This document shows positions 57,958-64,000 of a stretch of DNA of 64,000 nucleotides, piece after piece. Below the pieces are notes generated by a model. The model had not been told where the DNA came from, ran no database searches, and worked only from the letters and a program-made list of their open reading frames with translations. Location: the NCBI GenBank assembly GCA_030581615.1, contig JAKTTT010000079.1, positions 18,425-82,424 of the forward strand, in the 5' to 3' direction. The first letter of the stretch is position 1, and each line of letters starts with the position of its first letter. The DNA is from Alloascoidea africana. Lineage: Eukaryota > Ascomycota > Alloascoideomycetes > Alloascoideales > Alloascoideaceae. The position numbers were made by a program, and so were the translations under genes.

Positions 57958-59799
57958 ATGGAAAGCTTAGCTAGCAGCAACTCAAAGAGCTTGAGTAGAT
58001 CAAGTATAAATGAATCAAACGATTATGTCCCACAAACATTTGAAGGAAATGAGCAAATACAAGGGGGAAATAGTAGAGTCTTGACAAGAATAGAAACAGC
58101 AAAATCTTTACAAGAGTTGGGTCTTACGAAGGCCCCAACTGTGCCAGACATTATAAATCCAACATCTGGAGTCAACGAGCCTTTGTTTCCTGAAGAATAC
58201 GTAATGGAGACCTCCACAGGTTTAGTCCCTGCCGCAACTCTACAGTCACTGGGACGTGTTAGGACAGCAAGATCAGGAATAGCCCGAGTACACACAAGAC
58301 GGAGATCTTCTGAAGAGTTTAGTGAAACAGGATCAGTAGACTCTGAACAATGGACGCAAAATAAAGCAGATTTAGAAAAAAACGAGGGTGACTCTCCAAT
58401 AGACCCAGAAACTAAATTTGTGACTTTCTTAATTGATGACCCCGAGAACCCACAAAATTGGCCAACATTTGTAAAATGGACAATTACAATGATCACATCA
58501 GCATTGGTTGTTGCTGTCGCATTTGGTTCTTCTTGCGTCACTGGAGGAATCAAACTCATTAGTGAAAAATACAATGTTTCTGATGAAGTCTCCATCTTAA
58601 CATGCTCATTAATGGTTCTTGGTTTTGCAATTGGGCCATTGATATGGTCACCTCTTTCGGAAATAATTGGACGCCGACCAGTTTACATTATATCTCTTTC
58701 GCTATATGTCATCTTCAACATTCCATGTGCATTGGCACCAAATATTGGAGCTTTATTAGTTTGTCGTTTCCTTTGTGGTGTCTTCTCTAGCTCTGGGCTT
58801 AGTCTTGTTGGAGGAACAATTGCAGACATGTTTTCTAAAAACACCCGAGGAATGGCAATTGCTTACTTTGCGGCAGCTCCTTACTGTGGACCTGTCGTTG
58901 GCCCAATTGTTTGTGGCTGGATTAACATTGGATGTGGTCGACTAGATCTCTTTTTTTGGGTGAATATGGCTTTTGCCGGAGTTATGCTCATTCTAGTGGG
59001 TATAATCCCTGAGACATATGCTCCAGTAATCCTGAAGAAAAGAGCGGCAAAGCTTCGAAAAGAAACAGGGAATCCCAAGATAATGACCGAACAGGAGCTC
59101 ATAAAGATGTCTTTTATGGAACTTGTCCAAAGCTGCCTCATTAGACCTCTGTACTTTTGCGCTACGGAGGTGGTTCTAGATCTAATGAATTTTTATGTCG
59201 TCTTGATTTACTCCTTACTATACGCTTTCTTCTTTGCCTACCCAGTGGTTTTTGGGGACTTGTATGGTTACAACGATGGTCAAATTGGCCTTATGTTTAT
59301 TCCCATTGTCATTGGTGCAGGATTTGCTCTTTTAACAACACCGATTCTGGAGAAAAAATACATGGCTTTGACAGAGAGAACAAAGCCAAGACCTGAAGAT
59401 CGTTTAATAGGTGCTATGATAGGCGCCCCCTTTGTACCCATTGCCCTTTGGATTCTTGGAGCTACTTCCTACAAACACATTATATGGGTTGGGCCCGCAT
59501 CTTCGGGTATTGCTTTTGGCTATGGTATGGTAATGGTTTATTACTCTGTGAACAATTATATCATCGATGCGTATGCCAAATACGCCGCTTCAGCTTTGGC
59601 TGCAAAAGTTTTTGTAAGGTCGGCTGGAGGAGCTGCCTTCCCTTTATTCACAACTCAGATGTATCACAAGCTAGGGTTGCAATGGGCCAGTTGGCTTCTT
59701 GCTTTTGTTTCGATGGCAATGGTTGTGATTCCATTTGCTTTTTATAAGTATGGACCACGGATAAGAGCGAAGCTCAGCAGAGAGGACTATTCTGGCTGA
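57958..59799 (+). CDS. MFS drug:H+ antiporter (DHA1 type)
   Basis: Plasma-membrane multidrug or polyamine exporter of the 12-span DHA1 family (Tpo1-4/Flr1 group). 613 residues, single exon. A long Ser/Thr-rich cytosolic N-terminus (1-165) ends in DDPENPQNWP, typical of the group. TM1 begins at about 173. Loop 2-3 carries LGFAIGPLIWSPLSEIIGRR (motif A with GRRPVY), and GLSLVGGTIADMF with AYFAAAPYCGPVVGPI forms the antiporter motif C region. The central loop contains the usual basic helix (KKRAAKLRKETG), followed by six more spans and a short C-tail. The substrate is unknown. The Ty3 relic starts 725 bp downstream. Confidence 0.93.
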   Translation: MESLASSNSKSLSRSSINESNDYVPQTFEGNEQIQGGNSRVLTRIETAKSLQELGLTKAPTVPDIINPTSGVNEPLFPEEYVMETSTGLVPAATLQSLGRVRTARSGIARVHTRRRSSEEFSETGSVDSEQWTQNKADLEKNEGDSPIDPETKFVTFLIDDPENPQNWPTFVKWTITMITSALVVAVAFGSSCVTGGIKLISEKYNVSDEVSILTCSLMVLGFAIGPLIWSPLSEIIGRRPVYIISLSLYVIFNIPCALAPNIGALLVCRFLCGVFSSSGLSLVGGTIADMFSKNTRGMAIAYFAAAPYCGPVVGPIVCGWINIGCGRLDLFFWVNMAFAGVMLILVGIIPETYAPVILKKRAAKLRKETGNPKIMTEQELIKMSFMELVQSCLIRPLYFCATEVVLDLMNFYVVLIYSLLYAFFFAYPVVFGDLYGYNDGQIGLMFIPIVIGAGFALLTTPILEKKYMALTERTKPRPEDRLIGAMIGAPFVPIALWILGATSYKHIIWVGPASSGIAFGYGMVMVYYSVNNYIIDAYAKYAASALAAKVFVRSAGGAAFPLFTTQMYHKLGLQWASWLLAFVSMAMVVIPFAFYKYGPRIRAKLSREDYSG

Positions 59800-60523
59800 G
59801 ATAAAAATTAATTGCATTACTATATACAAGTTACTCTTATATTATTTCTAGTAGTTAGAACAGTGTTCTTTACGTGCTTTTGATAGATAGCGTCTAATGA
59901 TTTCGTTTGTAAGTGAATGCTTTTGGATTAATTGAACGGTCACAAACAGTAAATGTTGTTAAATATATAAAAATGTAAAAACAACCTTTGGTTATCTGAG
60001 TAATGTACACAAGTATGCAATTTTGCTCCAAGTTTTACCGAAGATAAAGTTGTGTTGGAAAAAATGTGGAGCATTATGGTCATAAGAATTACTCTAATAG
60101 AACTCGGATGATATCTGTTGGAAATGATTCCTGCAGTGAAGAGAGCTCTAAGAAAAACTACATCTGTTCCTACTCTTTCTAACGCTTTATACGGCATGCA
60201 GTTCAATGGTGACACAGGTGAAAACGTTGCTACATACATCTGGCAAGATACGATGCTGCAATTACTGACTTGGAAGACGCATCGCATAACTAATTATCGC
60301 CGTCTATCAGAATGCAATTTTTCCTGATCTCACTTGGAGGAGAGTGTCTTCTAAAATAGTTGATACCGATACAGGGATACCGCACCCAGCTTTAGTTGTG
60401 TTCGACTGTTTATGAATAGAGATTTTGTTATTGACGTAATCAACTTAGAAAACTGCTACTTCCTTTCAATAGAAAAATCATTTAACTTCAGTTGAGGGTC
60501 GACTTCTTTTTGTAAAGGAATAA
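59800..60523. other. Intergenic between MFS gene and Ty3 relic
   Basis: 724 bases. A 68-codon plus-strand frame with ATG at 60124 has no recognisable match. A TGTTGGAA word occurs twice (about 60053 and 60115), but no LTR pair or target-site duplication can be shown. Confidence 0.4.
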
Positions 60524-62098
60524 TTAACTGACCGCTATTTCGAAGGAAGGTGTGTGGTAGAAGTCTAGGACCTTCTGTATTTGTGTTTGTGGGACACATA
60601 ATAGATTATGTTTGTATAGAAGTCCTTTCTCCGTCTTATACTCAGGATGATCTGTTATGTGTTGCAGAATGTCCTTGAAGAATTTGTCCTTTTCATAGTC
60701 TTTCTGAAAATCTGTTGAAAGTTGTTCATCTGCCTTTATCACTGTGATTTTTGAGTGATTGATGTCGACATGTTCGATGGTTGGTGGGTGTAAGGATGCG
60801 TTGTTGTCTTCGTCGGTTGTCTCCTTTGGTGGATTTGGCAATCTACTTAGAATATCGGCAGACACATTCTTTTCTCCATTACTAAATTGTAGTTCAACTT
60901 GGGCAGATGTTGCTATCTTTCCTATCCAGCGTTGTTGTTTACTGGTGAGTGTTTCGTTTTTGAATAGCTGGGCAAGAGGTTTATGGTCAGATTCGATTAT
61001 TACGCGTTGTGAAGAACTGATGTAAACGACTTTTTCCAGAGCAAAGGTAATGGCGTACAATTCCTTTTCAAGGATGGGCCAGTTCTTTTGGAAACCATTA
61101 AAAGTTTTCGCACGAAATGCTACTGGGAACCATTGACCTGTTTTGTCTTGTTGTAGCATTGTCGTACCTACACTGACTCCGCTGGCGTCACAGACCAGTT
61201 TGATAGTTTTGCTTTTGTCAAATGTCGTTAGCGTCATGGAGTTTTTTACAGCAGTCTTAATATTATCCCAACTCTCTTTTTGTGGCGATTCAAAATTAAA
61301 CCTGGTATCTTTTTTCAACAACCTGTACAGTGGTTCGGCCAATTCCGCGTAACCAGGTATATGGGGAGATAAGTAGGTTGTGAGTCCTAGGAATCTTTGA
61401 AGCTCTTTCTTGTTCTCGGGCCAAGAAAGATTTTCGACCATTTGTATGGAATCGTCACAAGGTGCGACCGTAACTCTCCCTTGCGCTGCTTGCAAGTTAT
61501 GTCCAAGCCATTTTACCTTCCTTGTGAAAAAAGAACACTTTTCGAAGTTGAGGTGTAACTTTGCTGCTCGAAGGGTTTGTAGGATCTTGGTCAAATGCTT
61601 GGTATGCTCGTCCAATGAGTTGCTGAAGATCAGTGCATCATCCAGTTTAATCCGGATGTAATCAGAATGTTCCTTCAAGATGTTCGATATTGCTCGAGAG
61701 AAGATTTCTGGTGCATTTTTAACACCAAAAGGTAAGACCTTGAAACAAAAACAGCCTTTAATCGTTTTAAAAGTCGTGTATTTTGGGGATCTTTATGAAA
61801 GTCGTATATGGTGGTATGCACTGGTCAAATCGAGTGTTGAAAAGATTGTTCCTTGTACATCTGCTAATAGTTCTTCCCAGTTGAATAGAGTGGCTGGAAT
61901 AGTTGATGTTATGGCGTTCAACTGCCGGTAGTCAATTACCACTCTTTTCTTTTTCCCGGTTACTACAAAAGGCACACTATAAGTTTCCGAGTGTGGAATC
62001 TCCATAATGAAACCTTTTGTGAGTAGTCGGTTAACTTCCTCGTCTAGGACATGTTGGTCCTCGATGCTCAACCGATTACTTACAAAAGATTTCATCAT
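60524..62098 (-). pseudogene. Ty3/gypsy retrotransposon relic: reverse transcriptase and RNase H
   Basis: Part of a pol gene of a yeast Ty3/gypsy element. From 62098 downward it carries the N-terminal RT blocks (LLTKGFIMEIPHSE, RVVIDYRQLN, FSTLDLTSAYHH). An in-frame TAA at 61793-61795 interrupts it. The same frame then resumes with LPFGVKNAPEIFSRA and the catalytic box IKLDDALIFS, where the usual aromatic residue before LDD is Lys. FLGLTTYLSPHIPGYA and an RNase H domain (LVCDASGVSVG, LEKELYAITFA, ESDHKPLAQLF) follow. It ends soon after the start of the integrase zinc-finger region. Gag, protease, most of integrase and LTRs are absent here, so the copy is dead. Confidence 0.9.
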
Positions 62099-62194
62099 GG
62101 AAACCCCACACTCAGAAACTTATAGTGTGCCTTTTGTAGTAACAGGAAAAAAGAAACGAGTAGTAATCGATTATCGGCAGTTGAACGCCATAAC
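62067..62194 (+). pseudogene. Inverted 128-bp second copy of the Ty3-like RT segment
   Basis: On the plus strand this repeats the segment at 61908-62035 of the minus-strand relic in inverted orientation. The two copies are about 86 percent identical by eye, with most differences at third codon positions. It encodes LLTKDFIMETPHSETYSVPF and RVVIDYRQLNAIT, then loses similarity abruptly. The two copies are separated by only 31 bases. Confidence 0.85.
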
Positions 62195-63917
62195 ACTTTT
62201 GGACAGTTCAATATTTTTATTGGTGGCAACTCTTTTTTTTCCGTTCAATCGTTTCATAAATTTTAATTGTTAGTATCCATGATTTGCAATGCCTTCAAGT
62301 AAAGAAGGATTTGGTAACAATTAAATCACCGATTGTGGAAGAATTACGCGATAAAATGATGGTGCTGGTGATAACCATGGCTAGTGGAGAAGGATCCCGA
62401 CGGAGAGGTAATGGCCACAATAGTTACGTCCATAATTCAAAAAAAAGGGACAAAAACCAGCGGTGTCTTGTTTTTTTGTCACAGGATGGGGTACATTTTG
62501 TTGGAAATTATGGCTATTGTGAAATGATTGAACAGAACAGAAAGATTTGCTATCAATCAAAATATTAAACAGTCTAAAAGAAGGATAACGGTTTGTCAAT
62601 CACTTCAATCTAAAAGGAGGTCGATGCCTATTTGAAGTTATACTTTTTGAAAAAGTAGTGATGTCATTGATCAAGTCTATGACAAACATCTCTATTCAGA
62701 AACCGTCAAACCGGAGTAAAAATGAGTTCAGCATCTTTCTATCAGGGACAACTTCACTTTCTCAAGAATTGTAGGCATTACCCGAAAGCACAGGAGGCTT
62801 TCGAAAACGGTCAATCAACTGTAAATGTTTTTAGCGAATGACCACTTCAGGAGATACTGGCGTGGATTCTGGCGCTTGTCACGCTATGTCAAAACTAGAG
62901 AGAAATCGTTATTAGTTGGTCGAAAAGTGCCACAACAGCATTTGTATTCTATTCATTATAAAGGATAAATAAGCGTCTACAGTCCGTGCATGATCAATGA
63001 CCTTAGAGTAGAGTCCTGTCACTAATGGAAGTGTGGAAAGTGAGAACCGGAATCTGTTAGACTTCGTTAAGCTCATTAGGGCCCCAAGGCGATTTAAAGA
63101 ATCATGCTGGATTGAGATTATCAGTCTTTATGCCGCAGATGTGCAAAGTGATAACCAGAGTTTATGGAAGAGTAGGTCTACCATATAATCAATCAGGAAC
63201 TAGTTTCCATGAATTCGGTTCGCCTGGTTTTAATAGTCATTAGTGAGCAAAAAGGGAAATTGAAAAATAATGGTCGTTAAGAATTAGAACGATTTCTAGA
63301 GATATCTAATCGATTGGCGTTTATTGGCCGTCAAAGAACAGTACTCGATTGAAGGCCAAGCATTACACCAGAAGTTTAAGACTGACACTGGATCACATAA
63401 CCTTCCTTCGACCAAGCGGATATCAAGAAGATGCACCTTTTGCTGGATGCACAGTTAGAGAGGTCTGAGGCTCGAAGCAAAAACCATTAATTACCTTTTC
63501 ACTTGAAAGAAACCAGAATTTTACGCTACAACTCAAAAGGAACAGTTCTAATCCTACTCTTTCCTATCGCCAATCGTCTTCTTTAAGATTTGGTTGATGT
63601 CTGCAGCAGTAACCTTAGTTATCGTCTCTCCAATACTTGGGAACATCTTTACATTGATTGCATTATACAATCATATCAAGTTTATTGCTACAATGAACGC
63701 CCAAAATATTACCAAAAGACTGTATGTTTTTCAATTCATGTAGATTGATTGCCAAAATCCCTTAATCCCGGGTCCTTTTGGTCTCTTTGTTTATTTCCCT
63801 TAATTCCGCCCTCGTGGCGCCTATGGATACTAGCCACTTTCCACTATAAATACCTCATCGTAGCAACCAGAAACTCCACTTTCAATTTCCGAAGACAAAA
63901 ACAACCTACCTTCAACA
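62195..63917. other. Intergenic beyond the Ty3 relic
   Basis: 1.7 kb with no recognisable gene. A 94-codon plus-strand frame at 62284-62568 shows no family features. The last 300 bases probably contain the aldo/keto reductase promoter (CTATAAATA at about 63843). No LTR was recognised. Confidence 0.45.
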
Positions 63918-64000
63918 ATGGAATACACTAATCTTGGACAATCGGGACTCAAGATCTCAAAAATCATCATGGGATGCATGTCCTTTGGCGAAAAGTCCTT
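63918..64000 (+). CDS. Aldo/keto reductase, 3' truncated by window end
   Basis: Only the first 27 codons are visible: MEYTNLGQSGLKISKIIMGC then MSFGEKS. The LG-x-SGLK-x-S-x-x-x-xGCMSFG start is typical of AKR7/Aad-type and YPL088W-like NADPH-dependent reductases, where this strand begins the TIM barrel. A TATA box (CTATAAATA) lies about 75 bp upstream and a CAACAATG context surrounds the start. Substrate cannot be judged. Confidence 0.85.
   Translation, partial: MEYTNLGQSGLKISKIIMGCMSFGEKS

Noticed and set aside
60053-60125. TGTTGGAA words near the Ty3 relic as a possible LTR
   Set aside because: No matching partner repeat, no TG...CA boundaries with a target duplication, and no primer-binding site.

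Overview
This window is nuclear DNA of a budding yeast (Saccharomycotina). It holds single-copy yeast orthologues (OCH1, RKI1, SOF1, POP1, YPD1, SDO1, CBC2, STU1, HFD1, ACH1) on both strands. GT-AG introns of 50-270 nt carry CTAAC-type branch points. I resolved 28 coding-region introns in 15 genes plus one probable 5'-leader intron, so introns are far denser than in Saccharomyces or Candida. CTG falls where conserved leucines are expected (ARF6-type GLDAAGK, UPS2 TERLIT), so the CUG-Ser and CUG-Ala codes are unlikely. A palmitoyl-protein thioesterase and a DUF2420 gene are present; I recall no S. cerevisiae counterpart for the first. Together this suggests an early-branching, intron-rich yeast; I cannot name the genus.

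Layout. 0-12 kb: OCH1 (5' truncated), an unrecognised basic protein, RKI1, a five-exon ARF6-type GTPase (ARF3), a UPF0658 Golgi membrane protein and an LPL1/ROG1-family lipase. 13-26 kb: RPS7, a large LRR protein, SOF1, POP1, YPD1 and a probable proteasome assembly chaperone. 26-31 kb: SDO1, UPS2, PLP1, a small spliced gene and CBC2. 32-43 kb: mitochondrial translation genes (MRPL49, MRPL33, a PPR-like protein, MRPL3) around the CLASP gene STU1. 44-53 kb: palmitoyl-protein thioesterase, an acidic DUF2420 protein, HFD1 and ACH1. 54-64 kb: a WOPR transcription factor divergent from an MFS drug:H+ antiporter, a broken Ty3/gypsy relic with an inverted duplication, and the start of an aldo/keto reductase.

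Themes. Ribosome production recurs (RPS7, SOF1, POP1, SDO1). Mitochondria recur (three large-subunit proteins, a PPR-like protein, UPS2, ACH1). Signalling and membrane traffic are represented by YPD1, ARF3, PLP1 and OCH1. There are no operons; genes are monocistronic and several pairs share divergent promoters. Visible regulatory signals are a Tbf1-like plus CACGTG pair before RPS7 and TTACCCG (Reb1-type) sites in three promoters.

No wholly new multi-gene system was found. The most unusual points are splicing features (skipped AGs next to branch points, GTAGG donors, a start codon alone in its exon), crossing inverted repeats in the ARF3 intron, an acidic tail on RKI1, and the inverted Ty3 fragment. 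Exon coordinates were read by eye and checked by reading frame and family alignment, not by transcripts.
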